In this document: piece after piece, positions 1-9,431 of the stretch
How positions within the stretch are numbered: the stretch's first letter is position 1
Layout: each line of letters starts with the position of its first letter
Source: Candidatus Aquabacterium excrementipullorum
GTDB lineage: Bacteria > Pseudomonadota > Gammaproteobacteria > Burkholderiales > Burkholderiaceae_C
NCBI GenBank assembly: GCA_019112875.1
Contig: DXIO01000082.1
Span: 1-64,000, forward strand
Direction of reading: 5' to 3'
DNA length: 64,000 bases
Position numbers and translations under genes: made by a program
Notes under the pieces: model-generated
The model's database searches: none
Seen by the model: only the letters and a program-made list of their open reading frames with translations
What the model was told of the DNA's origin: nothing

Positions 1-1091
1 ACGCCGATTTCGAGCAGTGCGAACGCAACCTGATGACGCTGATCCAGCCAGGTGGGCCGCGCCACGGCCAGTCGGACACCTGGATGGTGCTGTTCGACCT
101 GTACCGCGCGCTCGATCAGCAACCCAAGTTCGACACGCTGGCCAATGCCTTCGTGCACCAGTTCGGCCTCTCGGCGCCGCAGTGGTATTCGCTGCCCGAG
201 CGCGTGTCGCGCCACCTGGCCGCCCGCACACAGATGGTGGCACCGGCCAGCACGTCGCCCGAAGCCTCCGCCGTGCAGGCCCGCGCCTCCGTGGACAGCA
301 CCGAGGCCCCGCTCGAAGGCTGGATCGCGCCGCCGATCATGGACACCGACGCCCTGGGCCGCCTGCGCTGCGAAGTACTGCAACTGCCCCGCCCCTGGGT
401 GATGGACTGGGCTGGCGTCGAAGCGATCACGCCGGAGGCCGCCGGCCTGCTGCACAAGCAGTTCAGGGAGTGGGCACGCGAGCCTCTGCAGCTCACCTGG
501 ATCGGCATCGACCGCCTCCTGGAGGTCATCACCGAGATGTCGCCCACCGGCAACCGAGATGCCGACCCCGATATCTGGATGCTGCGCCTGGAACTGCTGC
601 GCCTGGCCAACCGCCCTGATCAGTTCGACGAGGCCGCCATCGACTACTGCGTCACCTACGAGTTGTCGCCACCGTCGTGGGAATCACCCAGCTGCAACGT
701 CAAGCTGATCCGCGACGCCACCTGCACGCAGACCGTCTCGCTCAGCCACATCGGCGATGTGTCGACCAGCTTCGTCGAATCCATCCTGCACGATGACATC
801 GAGTTCATCCAGATGGCCTCACTGGAGCTGTCCGGCCAGCTCAGCGGCGACATCGGCACCACCCTGACCGAACTGGATGGCCAGTTGGGCGCCAGCGTGG
901 CCGTGCAGCTCGACTGCGCCCACCTGATCCGGGTGGACTTCATCGCCGCAGGCGACCTGCTGAACTGGGTGCTGGCACGCAGCGCCGAGCAACGCACCGT
1001 GACCTTCGTGAACCCGCACCGCCTGGTCGCGCTGTTCTTCGGCGCCATGGGCATCACCGAGCACGCCAAGGTCAAGCTGCAACTGGTCTAA
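1..1091 (+). CDS. STAS-domain protein with internally duplicated architecture (5' end outside window)
   Basis: The reading frame is open to the left edge, so the N-terminus is missing; at least 363 residues are visible. The C-terminal ~100 residues look like a STAS domain (beta strands around SLELSGQL and [13 protein letters not shown], ending near [11 protein letters not shown]). A second STAS-like segment lies around [21 protein letters not shown]. Before each is a related helical segment with the pattern WM-LF/RL-E/DLYRA-L, then F-x-x-A, then LS-P-x-W, so the protein appears to be two copies of helix-repeat plus STAS. Similar proteins lie upstream of hslV in other Burkholderiales. STAS domains usually mediate protein contacts or bind nucleotides or lipids; the role here is unknown. 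Its stop codon overlaps an ATG that may start hslV. Confidence 0.75.
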   Translation, partial: ADFEQCERNLMTLIQPGGPRHGQSDTWMVLFDLYRALDQQPKFDTLANAFVHQFGLSAPQWYSLPERVSRHLAARTQMVAPASTSPEASAVQARASVDSTEAPLEGWIAPPIMDTDALGRLRCEVLQLPRPWVMDWAGVEAITPEAAGLLHKQFREWAREPLQLTWIGIDRLLEVITEMSPTGNRDADPDIWMLRLELLRLANRPDQFDEAAIDYCVTYELSPPSWESPSCNVKLIRDATCTQTVSLSHIGDVSTSFVESILHDDIEFIQMASLELSGQLSGDIGTTLTELDGQLGASVAVQLDCAHLIRVDFIAAGDLLNWVLARSAEQRTVTFVNPHRLVALFFGAMGITEHAKVKLQLV

Positions 1092-1099
1092 TGACGACC

Positions 1100-1651
1100 A
1101 TGGAAAACTACCACGGCACGACCATCGTGAGCGTCCGTCGGCGCACCGCCGACGGCCAATGGCAGGTGGCCATCGGTGGCGATGGCCAGGTCACCCTGGG
1201 GCACATCGTCGTCAAGGCCAGCGCCCGCAAGGTGCGCAAACTCTACCGAGACCAGGTCCTGGCGGGCTTCGCTGGCGCCACGGCAGATGCCTTCACCCTG
1301 TTCGAACGATTCGAGGCCAAGCTGGAGAAGCACCAGGGCCATCTGGCGCGCGCAGCCGTCGACCTGACCCGCGACTGGCGCACCGACCGCGTGCTGCGCC
1401 GGCTGGAGGCCATGCTGGCCGTGGCCGACCGCGAAACCTCGCTGATCATCACCGGCAACGGCGACGTGCTGGAGCCCGAGATGGGCATCGTGGCCATCGG
1501 TTCGGGCGGCGCCTATGCCCAGGCCGCGGCCCGCGCCCTGCTGCAGCACACGGAACTCGCAGCCGCCGAGGTGGTCAAGAAATCGCTGGAGATCGCAGGC
1601 GACCTGTGCATCTACACCAACCAGCACCACACCCTCGAAACACTGGATTGA
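1100..1651 (+). CDS. hslV: ATP-dependent protease HslVU, peptidase subunit HslV
   Basis: HslV is the proteasome-like peptidase that forms two stacked hexamers capped by HslU and degrades unfolded or regulatory proteins in the cytoplasm. The segment [10 protein letters not shown] carries the catalytic N-terminal threonine, exposed after removal of a short leader. [23 protein letters not shown] and [10 protein letters not shown] are typical of the family. Length is 183 residues against 176 in E. coli, the difference being the leader and a small insertion. I chose the ATG at 1100, giving an MENYHG leader as in many beta-proteobacterial homologues; an in-frame ATG at 1091 overlaps the upstream stop and cannot be excluded. 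hslU begins 7 bases after the stop, so the two subunits are co-expressed. Confidence 0.96.
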   Translation: MENYHGTTIVSVRRRTADGQWQVAIGGDGQVTLGHIVVKASARKVRKLYRDQVLAGFAGATADAFTLFERFEAKLEKHQGHLARAAVDLTRDWRTDRVLRRLEAMLAVADRETSLIITGNGDVLEPEMGIVAIGSGGAYAQAAARALLQHTELAAAEVVKKSLEIAGDLCIYTNQHHTLETLD

Positions 1652-1658
1652 TGCTCAC

Positions 1659-2990
1659 ATGAGCGCCATGACCCCGCAAGAGATCGTCAGCGAACTCGAC
1701 AGCCACATCATTGGCCAGAAGAACGCGAAGCGAGCCGTCGCCATCGCCCTGCGCAACCGCTGGCGCCGCCAGCAGGTCGAGCAGCCCATGCGCGGCGAGA
1801 TCACGCCCAAGAACATCCTGATGATCGGCCCCACCGGCGTGGGCAAGACCGAGATCGCCCGCCGCCTGGCCAAGCTGGCCGATGCCCCCTTCGTGAAGGT
1901 CGAAGCCACCAAGTTCACCGAGGTGGGCTATGTGGGCAAGGACGTGGACACCATCGTGCGCGACCTGGTCGAAGTGGCCATCAAGCAGGAGCGCGCGCAC
2001 CAGATCAAGCTGCAGCGCATGCGCGCCGAGGACGCCGCCGAAGAGCGCCTGCTCGACGTGCTGGTACCGCCGCCGCGTCACGACGTGGGCTTCACCGCCT
2101 CGCAAGGCAGCGACAGCACCGCCCGCCAGGTGATGCGCAAGCGCCTGCGCGAAGGCTCGCTGGACGACAAGGAGATCGAGCTGGAGCTGGCCGAGGCCAA
2201 ACCCACGGTCGAGATCATGGGCCCCGCCGGCATGGAAGACATGGCTGAGCAGTTGCGCGGCATGTTCTCGCAGATGGGTGGCGAGCGCAAGAAGCTGCGC
2301 AAGCTCAAGCTGGCCGACGCCCGTGCCCAGTTGATCGACGAGGAAGCCGCCAAGCTGGTCAACGAGGAAGAGATCAAGGCCCGTGCGCTGGAGAAGGCCG
2401 AGCAGAACGGCATCGTCTTCATCGACGAGATCGACAAGGTGGCCAGCCGCGCCGAGGGCCAGGGCGCCGAGGTGTCGCGCCAGGGCGTGCAGCGCGACCT
2501 GCTGCCCCTGGTCGAGGGCACGACGGTGAACACCAAGCACGGCATGGTGCGCACCGACCACATCCTGTTCATCGCCTCAGGCGCCTTTCACCTGAGCCGC
2601 CCGAGCGATCTGATTCCTGAACTGCAAGGCCGCTTCCCGATCCGCGTGGAGTTGCAATCGCTGTCGGTGGACGATTTCGAGGCCATCCTGACGCAGCCCA
2701 GCGCCAGCCTGATCAAGCAGTATCAGGCCTTGCTGCAAGCCGAGGGTGTGACGCTGGAGTTCACCCCCGAGGCCATCCGCCGCATCGCGCAGATCGCCTT
2801 CGAGGTGAACGAGCGCACCGAGAACATCGGCGCACGCCGCCTGTCCACCGTGATGGAACGCTTGCTGGAAGAGCTGAGCTTCAGCGCGCCGAACCTGTCG
2901 GGTCAGAGCCGGTCGATCGATGCGGCCCAGGTGGACACCAGCCTGGGCGAACTGGCGCGCAACGAAGACCTGTCGCGCTTCATCCTCTGA
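1659..2990 (+). CDS. hslU: ATP-dependent protease HslVU, ATPase subunit HslU
   Basis: HslU is the AAA+ unfoldase that feeds substrates into HslV. The protein is 443 residues, the same as E. coli HslU. Walker A (GPTGVGKT) lies at residues 57-64 and Walker B (IVFIDEIDK) near the middle. Between them is the I domain, with the charged segment around residues 110-240 that gates substrate entry. The sensor/arginine-finger region ([15 protein letters not shown]) and the C-terminal SRFIL tail, which docks into HslV to activate it, are both present. The start is ATG at 1659; an upstream extension in the same frame overlaps hslV and is not needed. Confidence 0.97.
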   Translation: MSAMTPQEIVSELDSHIIGQKNAKRAVAIALRNRWRRQQVEQPMRGEITPKNILMIGPTGVGKTEIARRLAKLADAPFVKVEATKFTEVGYVGKDVDTIVRDLVEVAIKQERAHQIKLQRMRAEDAAEERLLDVLVPPPRHDVGFTASQGSDSTARQVMRKRLREGSLDDKEIELELAEAKPTVEIMGPAGMEDMAEQLRGMFSQMGGERKKLRKLKLADARAQLIDEEAAKLVNEEEIKARALEKAEQNGIVFIDEIDKVASRAEGQGAEVSRQGVQRDLLPLVEGTTVNTKHGMVRTDHILFIASGAFHLSRPSDLIPELQGRFPIRVELQSLSVDDFEAILTQPSASLIKQYQALLQAEGVTLEFTPEAIRRIAQIAFEVNERTENIGARRLSTVMERLLEELSFSAPNLSGQSRSIDAAQVDTSLGELARNEDLSRFIL

Positions 2991-3035
2991 AGCGAGGCTG
3001 AAGGAGCGCCGACGCCGACGACAGGCAGGCGCCGA

Positions 3036-3821
3036 TCAGGAGGTTTCGCGCCCCAGCCCTTGTTCCGCGGCCAGCACCAGCAGGCCCAGGAAGATGAGAT
3101 GGTCCACGAAGCGCACCGGCAGCTCATCGGCCAGCGACAGCAGCTTGGGCGCCGCACCACCGGACATCAGCAGCAAGGGATCCTGCGCTTCGCGCTTGGC
3201 CAGGCGCCGGTAGCTGCGCTCGATCGCACCCGCGATGGCGTCCGTGCCGCCGCTGGTCAGCGCGTCGCTGGTGTTGGTGGGGAAATCGGTGGCCGACCCC
3301 ATGGGCACCTTCAGGCCGGCCGTGCCGGTCTCGAGCGCGCGCAGCATCAAGCCGAAGCCCGGCATGATCGCGCCGCCCAGGAAATTGCCCCCGCTGTCCA
3401 GCGCATCGATGGTGACGGCCGTGCCCACCATGATCACCAGTGCTGCGGCACGTGCTGCCCCACCGGTCACGGCCTCGTGGCGCGCGCCCACCAGAGCCGC
3501 CCAGCGGTCGGCACCCAGGCGGTGCGGATGGTCGTAGCCGTTGTTGACACCGCCAGCCCGTGAGGTGGCGACCAGCCAGCGCGGCATCAGGCCCCAGCGG
3601 CCGAGATGCTCTTCCACGCGGCGCTTGATGGCCTCACCGGCCACGACACAGCCGAGCATGCCTTCAGGCCGGGGCAGGTGCTTCCAGGCCGTTTCCCACA
3701 GCCCGTCGATGTCTTCCAGGACCACGGCGCCTTGCTGCAGCAGGGTCGCCTCGGGGTGAGCTTGCGAATACAGCCCCCACTTCAAGCGGGTGTTGCCGAT
3801 GTCGATGACCAGGAACGTCAT
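3036..3821 (-). CDS. coaX: type III pantothenate kinase
   Basis: CoaX phosphorylates pantothenate in the first committed step of coenzyme A synthesis, and unlike CoaA it is not feedback-inhibited by CoA. The 261-residue protein opens with the ASKHA-fold phosphate-binding motif VIDIGNTRLKWG. It has the NGYDHPHRLGADRW pantothenate-binding region near residue 100 and the second phosphate loop VMVGTAVTIDAL followed by GNFLGGAIMPGF. All are diagnostic of type III enzymes. It is convergent with hslU, with a 45-base gap. No other CoA gene is nearby, and no coaA-type kinase is present in the window. Confidence 0.94.
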   Translation of the reverse strand: MTFLVIDIGNTRLKWGLYSQAHPEATLLQQGAVVLEDIDGLWETAWKHLPRPEGMLGCVVAGEAIKRRVEEHLGRWGLMPRWLVATSRAGGVNNGYDHPHRLGADRWAALVGARHEAVTGGAARAAALVIMVGTAVTIDALDSGGNFLGGAIMPGFGLMLRALETGTAGLKVPMGSATDFPTNTSDALTSGGTDAIAGAIERSYRRLAKREAQDPLLLMSGGAAPKLLSLADELPVRFVDHLIFLGLLVLAAEQGLGRETS

Positions 3822-4083
3822 GGGTTATGGGTATAGACCAGCGCACTCCCCTCCGAATACCACGCGGAATGCGCCCGAAGGGCCATGGCCCCGGCTGGTG
3901 GCTGCGAGGTCAGGGGCGATTCTGCCTGCAACCGGCACGCTGCTTGCCCAGCACGTCGGCAACGTGTGGCTTTTTGGAGGTCAACAGCCTTTGAAATCCG
4001 GAAAGCCTCACCATTCGACAAAGCAAAAACAAAGGGTTTACCCTCAACCAAATGGCAAGCATGTCCTTCTGCAAGGAGTCCGC

Positions 4084-4674
4084 ATGAAACATCCCATCGC
4101 CGCTTTCACCCTGGCCAGTGTCATGGCCGCTGCCCTGCCCCTCGGCAACGCCTTGGCAGCGGTCGAACTGAAGGGCGTGCGTTTCGACGACACGATCCAG
4201 GTGGGCGACCAGCCGCTGCAGCTCAATGGCGCAGGGGTGCGCGTCAAGGTGATCGTGGACGTCTACGCGGCCAGCCTCTACCTGCCGCACAAGGGCAACA
4301 CGGTCGAAGACGCCCTGGGCCAGCCGGGCGCCAAGAGCGTGCATGCCGTGTTGCTGCGCGATGTGACCGCGCGGGACTTCGTCGGCGCGCTGATCAAGGG
4401 CTTCAAAGCCAACAACTCGCCCGAACAGTACCAGCGCTACCTGCCGCGCCTGCAGGAGCTCAGCCGCCTGATGGAGGAAGTGGGCTCTGCCCACAAGGGC
4501 ACCGTGGTGCGCCTGGATTACCTGCCGCAGGTCGGCACCCGGATCTACGTGGACGGCAAGCGTCAGGGCGCGGACCTGCCCGGCGAAGAGTTCTACCAAG
4601 GGCTGCTGCGCATCTGGCTGGGCCCCAAACCGGTGGACAACAGCCTCAAGGCCGCCCTGCTGGGGCGCCAATAA
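4084..4674 (+). CDS. chalcone isomerase-like secreted protein
   Basis: This 196-residue protein begins with a clear signal peptide (positively charged start, hydrophobic core to about residue 24, Ala-x-Ala cleavage site). The mature part has the features of the bacterial chalcone-isomerase-like family: a start of the type LKGVRF, the strand VYAASLYLP, the segment RDVTARDFVGALIKGF and YVDGKRQGADLPGEEF. The fold is that of plant chalcone isomerase, but bacterial members are not known to make flavonoids; some may bind fatty acids or other hydrophobic ligands. The start is fixed by a strong ribosome site, AAGGAG, six bases upstream. It is probably a single-gene unit, since a hairpin terminator follows. 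Confidence 0.85.
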   Translation: MKHPIAAFTLASVMAAALPLGNALAAVELKGVRFDDTIQVGDQPLQLNGAGVRVKVIVDVYAASLYLPHKGNTVEDALGQPGAKSVHAVLLRDVTARDFVGALIKGFKANNSPEQYQRYLPRLQELSRLMEEVGSAHKGTVVRLDYLPQVGTRIYVDGKRQGADLPGEEFYQGLLRIWLGPKPVDNSLKAALLGRQ

Positions 4675-4706
4675 TGCGCACACTGCCTAATTCACGCGCA
4701 TTCAAG

Positions 4707-4731
4707 GGTGCAACCCCATTGCACCTTTTTT
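4707..4731 (+). terminator. intrinsic terminator after the chalcone-isomerase-like gene
   Basis: A perfect 7-bp stem (GGTGCAA, loop CCCCA, TTGCACC) is followed directly by six T residues. It ends the transcript of the upstream gene before the HDOD gene. Confidence 0.88.
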
Positions 4732-4777
4732 CAAATCTGTCGATAACGAAGGCATCGTCGCTTCCATCGCCGACGTC

Positions 4778-5620
4778 ATGATCGACCAAGCGCTGCCCAA
4801 CCTGCCCTCCTGGCTCCATGCCCTGGCCGACGCAGACATCCCCGTGCTGCCCAGCACCGCGCAGGACATTGCTGCGCTGCACGAACAGGAGGAAGCCAAA
4901 GGCAATGTGGACGCCCACCTGCTCTCACAGGAAATCAGCAGCGACCCGCTGATGACCCTGAAGGTGCTGGTGCACGTGTCCCGCTACTGCACGCGTCTGA
5001 ACGTGGAGCCGCCCGAAACGCTGACGGGCGCCATCCTGATGCAGGGCATCGAGCCCTTCTTCAAGGCTTTTGACAACTTGGCCACCACGGACACTTGGTT
5101 CGCGGACCAGCCCCAGGCGCTCGAAGGCTTGAACAAGGTGCTGCACAGGTCACGCCGCGCCGCGCACTTCGCATACAGCTTCGCGCTGCACCGGCAGGAT
5201 GAGGATGCGGTGATCATCCACGAGGCGGCCATGCTGCATGGCTTCGTCGACATGATGCTGTGGTGCCACGCGCCGCGCCTGGCGCAGACACTGGCGGAGC
5301 GGCTCGAGCAGGACACATCGCTGCGCTCGGCCGATGCCCAGCAGGACGTGCTGGGCGTGCGCCTGATCGACCTGGCTCCGGCGCTGATGCGCGCCTGGCA
5401 ATTGCCCGATCTGCTGATTCGATGCACGGATGATCGGCACGCCAACCATCCGCAGGTGCGCACCGTGATGCTGGCGGTACGGGTCGCCCGCCACACCCAG
5501 TACGGCTGGGACAACCCCCATGCCGAGGCCGCCCTGCCGGATGACATCGCCGATGTGGCGGAACTGCTGACGCTCTCGCCCGAAGCGGCCTACCGAAAGA
5601 TCCACGATCTGGACGAGTGA
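4778..5620 (+). CDS. HDOD domain-containing protein
   Basis: The 280-residue protein carries an HDOD domain over most of its length. Visible marks are IPVLPSTAQDIAAL near the start, LSQEISSDPLMTLKVL, the long helix GAILMQGIEPFFKAFDNL, and HEAAMLHGFVDMMLW where the HD-like core is expected. HDOD domains are relatives of HD phosphohydrolases that usually lack the full metal-binding set; several act in signalling (motility, virulence, cyclic-di-GMP networks), but this protein's role cannot be read from sequence. No extra output or receiver domain is attached. It stands alone, after one terminator and convergent with the sppA group. Confidence 0.85.
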   Translation: MIDQALPNLPSWLHALADADIPVLPSTAQDIAALHEQEEAKGNVDAHLLSQEISSDPLMTLKVLVHVSRYCTRLNVEPPETLTGAILMQGIEPFFKAFDNLATTDTWFADQPQALEGLNKVLHRSRRAAHFAYSFALHRQDEDAVIIHEAAMLHGFVDMMLWCHAPRLAQTLAERLEQDTSLRSADAQQDVLGVRLIDLAPALMRAWQLPDLLIRCTDDRHANHPQVRTVMLAVRVARHTQYGWDNPHAEAALPDDIADVAELLTLSPEAAYRKIHDLDE

Positions 5621-5626
5621 ATGAAA

Positions 5627-5651
5627 AAGGGTGGCCCCGAGAGCCACCCTT
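5627..5651 (-). terminator. bidirectional hairpin terminator between the HDOD gene and the SppA-type gene
   Basis: A perfect 9-bp stem AAGGGTGGC/GCCACCCTT with a 7-base loop is flanked on the left by A residues, which read as a T-run on the minus strand. It best serves the minus-strand sppA operon and may also stop the convergent HDOD transcript. Confidence 0.8.
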
Positions 5652-5675
5652 GTCTGCCGCCTTGCGAAGGCTTGC

Positions 5676-6632
5676 TCAGCGCATCGACACCGATGAGCGC
5701 ATGGCCTGCACGGCGCCTGCACCCAAGGCCGCGCCGAAGCGCTTGGCCAGGCGTTCGGCAATGTTTTCCTTGACGGTGTAGTCGATGATGTCTTCGGCCT
5801 TGACCACATCGCGCGCCACCGAATCGAGGCTGCCCAGGTGATCGGCCAGGCCCAGCTTCACGGCCTCCTCGCCGTTCCAGAACAGGCCGGAGAACGTATC
5901 CGGACCTTCCTTCAAGCGCTTGCCTCGGCCATCGCGCACCACCTTGATGAACTGCTGGTGGATCTGATCGAGCATGCTCTGGGCCAGCGCGTCCTGGTTG
6001 GGGTTGCGCGGCGAGAACGGATCCAGCATGCCCTTGTTCGCGCCGGCCGTGAGCAGGCGGCGCTCGACGCCGAACTTCTCCATGGCGCCCGTGAAGCCGA
6101 AACCGTCCATCAGCACGCCGATGGAGCCCACCAGCGAGGCCTTGTCCACGTAGATCTGGTCCGCGGCCACGGCGATGTAGAAGGCGGCCGAAGCACACAT
6201 CTCTTCGCAGACGGCGTAGACCTTCTTCTTGTGCAGCGCCTTCAGGCGGCGGATCTCGTCGTTGATGAGGCCGGCCTGCACGGGGCTGCCGCCCGGCGAA
6301 TTCAGGCGCAGCACCACGGCCTGGGCACCGGTGTCCTCGAACGCGCTCTTGAGGGCGGAGTTCAGGCTGTCGGCGTTGGCATCGGCGTCCACGCCGATCT
6401 CGCCCCGCACCTCGACCAGCGCCGTGTGCGGCGTGCTTTGAGCCTTGCTGGAGGGCATGCTTTCCAGCGAGCCCCAGACCAGGACCACCAGCAGTCCCGT
6501 CCAGAAGATGCGCCAGAACCAGCGCCAACGCCGCTGGCTGCGCTGTTCGGCCAGGTAGGCCCGCGCGAAATCGGCCAGCAGTTGCTGCTGGAGGGCCCCT
6601 CCCTGGGGCGACTGGGTGGAATCAACGCTCAT
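5676..6632 (-). CDS. sppA: S49 family signal peptide peptidase (short SppA type)
   Basis: SppA-type peptidases cut residual signal peptides and other membrane-embedded fragments using a Ser-Lys dyad. The 318-residue protein has one membrane segment (about residues 37-58, WFWRIFWTGLLVVLVW) and a single S49 domain outside the cytoplasm. The oxyanion/loop motif LNSPGGSP is present, the nucleophilic serine lies in CASAAFYIA, and GSIGVLMDGFGF follows. It is the short, single-domain form, about half the length of E. coli SppA. It lies 2 bases after the Rieske gene, as the last member of the rluC-HAD-Rieske-sppA run. Confidence 0.92.
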   Translation of the reverse strand: MSVDSTQSPQGGALQQQLLADFARAYLAEQRSQRRWRWFWRIFWTGLLVVLVWGSLESMPSSKAQSTPHTALVEVRGEIGVDADANADSLNSALKSAFEDTGAQAVVLRLNSPGGSPVQAGLINDEIRRLKALHKKKVYAVCEEMCASAAFYIAVAADQIYVDKASLVGSIGVLMDGFGFTGAMEKFGVERRLLTAGANKGMLDPFSPRNPNQDALAQSMLDQIHQQFIKVVRDGRGKRLKEGPDTFSGLFWNGEEAVKLGLADHLGSLDSVARDVVKAEDIIDYTVKENIAERLAKRFGAALGAGAVQAMRSSVSMR

Positions 6633-6634
6633 GG

Positions 6635-7012
6635 TCAGAACACCGGTTGGAATTGATCGTCAGGATACCAATAGACCTGTCCGCCACGCTCTTCAAGGCG
6701 AACAGGGATGAGCTTCTTGCCGTGGCATGGGCCGGCGATGCACAGACCGTTGGGCGGATCGTACAGGGCGCCATGCACGGCGCAGATGATGAAGCGCTTG
6801 TCCTGGTCCCAGAACTCGCCGGGCTGCCAGTCCAGCTCGGCTGGCACGTGGGCACAGCGGTTCAGGTAGGCCAGGGCCTGGTTGTCGAACCTCACGGCGA
6901 AGGCGGAAGCGACGCGCCCGAACTCCAGCACCTCGAAGGTGACGGAGCCTTCGCATTCCTTCAGGTCCGCCGATGCGCACAGGTGCTGCGGCTCGAGGTT
7001 CAGCTCAGGCAT
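6635..7012 (-). CDS. Rieske [2Fe-2S] protein
   Basis: This 125-residue soluble protein is a single Rieske domain. Its cluster ligands are visible as Cys53-x-His55 (CAH) and Cys77-x-x-His80 (CAVH), with the conserved PCHGKKL segment later on. Stand-alone Rieske ferredoxins pass electrons to oxygenases or other redox enzymes; no oxygenase partner is adjacent. In Burkholderiales this small gene is regularly found between a phosphoglycolate-phosphatase-like gene and an S49 peptidase, without a proven role. The ATG at 7012 overlaps the stop of the HAD gene by 8 bases (ATGCCTGA), indicating translational coupling. The longer upstream frame has no Rieske-like sequence and is rejected. Confidence 0.9.
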   Translation of the reverse strand: MPELNLEPQHLCASADLKECEGSVTFEVLEFGRVASAFAVRFDNQALAYLNRCAHVPAELDWQPGEFWDQDKRFIICAVHGALYDPPNGLCIAGPCHGKKLIPVRLEERGGQVYWYPDDQFQPVF

Positions 7013-7673
7013 GGGCTTGCAGCCACTGGTGCAGCTCGGCCACGGAGTGCGCCACCAGGCGCGTCGGGAACGAGGCGAAGGCGGCCGGCTCGTGCGCGCC
7101 GTACGACACCGCGATCGAGGCCGTGCCGGCATTGACCGCCATCTGCAGATCGTGCGTGGTGTCGCCGATCATCAAGGTGCGCTCCGGCTCGACGCCGAAC
7201 TCACGCATCAGTTCCAGCAGCATTTGCGGGTTGGGCTTGGAGCGTGTCTCGTCGGCGGTGCGGGTGCCGTCGAACACGTTGCGCAGTTGCACGTGCTGCA
7301 GCGCCTCGTTCAGGCCCTGGCGGCTTTTGCCGGTGGCCACGGCCAGCCAGTGCTGCCTGTCCTTGAGCATGGCCAGCAGCTCCAGCGTGCCGTCGAACAG
7401 GCTGAGCTCGTGCTGGCTGGCGAAGTAGTGGTGGCGGTAGCGCAGCCCCAGTTCGGGCACACGGGCCGGGTCCAGCGTGGGCGCCACGTGGGCCAGCGCA
7501 TCGTGCAGGCCCAGCCCGATCACGTAGGCGGCCGCCTCGCGCGTGGGCACCGGCAGGTTCAGGTCGGCGCAGGCGGACTGGATGCAGCCGGCGATCAGGG
7601 CGGTCGAATCGAACAAGGTGCCATCCCAGTCGAAGACGACGAGATCGAACTGGCGGGGGCGGTTGGTGTCCAC
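7005..7673 (-). CDS. HAD-superfamily hydrolase, phosphoglycolate phosphatase-like
   Basis: This is a HAD phosphatase with cap type C1. Motif I is FDWDGTLFDST (nucleophile Asp15 with the chosen start), motif II VATGKSRQG, motif III the lysine in SKPNPQ, and motif IV IGDTTHDLQMA. The group includes Gph (phosphoglycolate phosphatase), PpaX-type pyrophosphatases and AMP-recycling phosphatases, so the substrate is uncertain. The start is unclear: no ATG exists before motif I. I give the GTG at 7673 (222 residues). A GTG at 7754 would extend the protein by 27 residues and overlap rluC by 31 bases. It is coupled downstream to the Rieske gene. Confidence 0.88.
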   Translation of the reverse strand: MDTNRPRQFDLVVFDWDGTLFDSTALIAGCIQSACADLNLPVPTREAAAYVIGLGLHDALAHVAPTLDPARVPELGLRYRHHYFASQHELSLFDGTLELLAMLKDRQHWLAVATGKSRQGLNEALQHVQLRNVFDGTRTADETRSKPNPQMLLELMREFGVEPERTLMIGDTTHDLQMAVNAGTASIAVSYGAHEPAAFASFPTRLVAHSVAELHQWLQAHA

Positions 7674-7723
7674 GATGGTGACTGCGGGAAGTGGGAATGG
7701 ATGGGAAGCCCGTGCGGCAGGGC

Positions 7724-8821
7724 TCAGCCGAGATGATCCACCAAACCCCGACACTCTGGGGGCAAGGGGGCCATCAGGCTGATCTCCTCGCCGGTGACGG
7801 GGTGCGGCAGGCGCAACTCGCGCGCGTGCAGGAACATGCGGTCGAACTTGATGCCCTCGACCAGCGCGCCACGGGCCAGGGACTTGTTGAGGGCGAAATC
7901 GCCGTACTTCTCGTCGCCAACGATGGGGTGGCCCTCGTGCGCCAGGTGCACACGGATCTGGTGGGTGCGGCCCGTCTTGATGGTGACGTCCAGCAGTGAG
8001 AAGCGCTGGGCGCCGCGTTCGAACAGCTGCGCCACCTTGACCAGGGTGATGGAGCGACGCCCCTCATCAGCGTCTTCGGCCACCGCCTTGACGCGCCGCT
8101 CCCCCTCGGCGGTGAGGAACTTGTGCAGCGCCACATCGACCACCTTGCGGGCAGCGGGCCAGTGACCGATCACCAGGGCGGCATAGGTCTTGTGGGCGGT
8201 GCGGTGCCTGAAGCAATCCTGCAGGGCGACCAGGGCGCTGCGCTTCTTGGCGATCAGCAGCACGCCGGAGGTTTCCTTGTCCAGGCGGTGCACCAGTTCC
8301 AGGAACTTCGCCTGCGGCCTGGCCTGGCGCAATTGCTCGATCACGCCGAAGCTCACGCCGCTGCCGCCATGCACGGCCACGCCGGCCGGTTTGTTCAGCG
8401 CGATCAGGTGCTCGTCTTCGAACAGGATGGGAAATTCGCGGGCCGGTGCGGGCGGATCGGCATTGGCGGATTCGGACAAGCGCACCGGCGGCACGCGCAC
8501 CTCGTCACCGAGGCTAAGACGGGTGTCGGCCGAGGCCCGCGCCTTGTTCACACGCACCTCGCCGCTGCGGATGATGCGGTAGATCAGGGTCTTGGGCGCG
8601 CCTTTGAGTATCTTGATCAGGAAGTTGTCCAGGCGCTGGCCTTCACTGCCCTCGTCGATCGTCACACGCTGGACCGAGGCCGCGGCCGGCGGCATCTCGA
8701 CCGCGGGTTCGGCAGGTTTGACCGGCTTGACGGGTATCCGGGACGCCACGGCGCGGGTCGTTTTTTGCGGATTTTTCGCCCGATGGGACGATGTTTTCGC
8801 ACCTATAATGGGCTTGGCCAC
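7724..8821 (-). CDS. rluC: 23S rRNA pseudouridine synthase RluC family
   Basis: RluC converts uridines in domain II of 23S rRNA (955, 2504 and 2580 in E. coli) to pseudouridine. The 365-residue protein has a ~50-residue basic N-terminal extension. An S4 RNA-binding domain follows (GQRLDNFLIKIL... IRSGEVRVNK), then the catalytic domain with HRLDKETSG; Asp181 is the catalytic aspartate. KTGRTHQIRVHL and VGDEKYG are also typical. The start is GTG at 8821. It is transcribed divergently from rne, the arrangement in many beta- and gamma-proteobacteria. The downstream HAD gene begins close to or inside its end. Confidence 0.94.
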   Translation of the reverse strand: MAKPIIGAKTSSHRAKNPQKTTRAVASRIPVKPVKPAEPAVEMPPAAASVQRVTIDEGSEGQRLDNFLIKILKGAPKTLIYRIIRSGEVRVNKARASADTRLSLGDEVRVPPVRLSESANADPPAPAREFPILFEDEHLIALNKPAGVAVHGGSGVSFGVIEQLRQARPQAKFLELVHRLDKETSGVLLIAKKRSALVALQDCFRHRTAHKTYAALVIGHWPAARKVVDVALHKFLTAEGERRVKAVAEDADEGRRSITLVKVAQLFERGAQRFSLLDVTIKTGRTHQIRVHLAHEGHPIVGDEKYGDFALNKSLARGALVEGIKFDRMFLHARELRLPHPVTGEEISLMAPLPPECRGLVDHLG

Positions 8822-8943
8822 GTTTGAATCAGTGTTGTGATTGTTGGATATTGCAATGCAGGCAAGGCCCGGCGAGAGTGTAGCGCCCGGATTTGAACAA
8901 GGCCAAAACGATGGTGATGCAGCAATGGTTGTATGGCTTCGAG

Positions 8944-8966
8944 AAAACCGCCCAAGGCGCGGTTTT
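8944..8966 (+). promoter_or_regulatory. rne leader hairpin 1
   Basis: A perfect 8-bp inverted repeat AAAACCGC / GCGGTTTT surrounds a 7-base loop. It could be a structural element of the rne leader or, less likely, a terminator (only four T residues). Confidence 0.5.
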
Positions 8967-9431
8967 GCGGCCAGCAGCCTTTGTCAGAACCAGCGACGAT
9001 CGAACCCACGAACAAGGTTTATGGGCTTGAGCGGTTTCAAAGGGATATATCCCCGCCAAAACGCTCTGGCCTGCTTCAACAAGCAAAAACACATGATGGG
9101 GCCCTCCAAGGCTTGTGTCGCCGATACCCCCCGCCTGGCCACGGTCCGCACGACGGACGTGAATGCCTTCGAGCGGGCGCGGTCGCGCCGCACCCCAACG
9201 GCCCTCCCCATCCATGGCACCCCCCACACCGTACAGCAACACCTCAGCATGGCGCAGGCTTCGGCCGCGGCACGCTGGCGTCCGCCTGCACATGTGGCCG
9301 GAGGCCTCGTGTCCGCGCCGTTGACGCACGCGCCCTTGCCGCTCCGACACATGCGCCACCACAAACGCGCGTCGGCGGCGGCCCAGGCAATTCCTTACCC
9401 GGTTCCATCCCGTTGATTCGTGCATGAAGCG

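Noticed and set aside
8804-8809. Perfect TATAAT upstream of rne
   Set aside because: Lies inside rluC with no -35 at the right distance and 700 bases from rne; not enough to call a promoter.
8841-9416. 191-residue open frame in the rne leader
   Set aside because: No ribosome site, atypical composition and overlap with other open frames; the hairpins suggest leader RNA.
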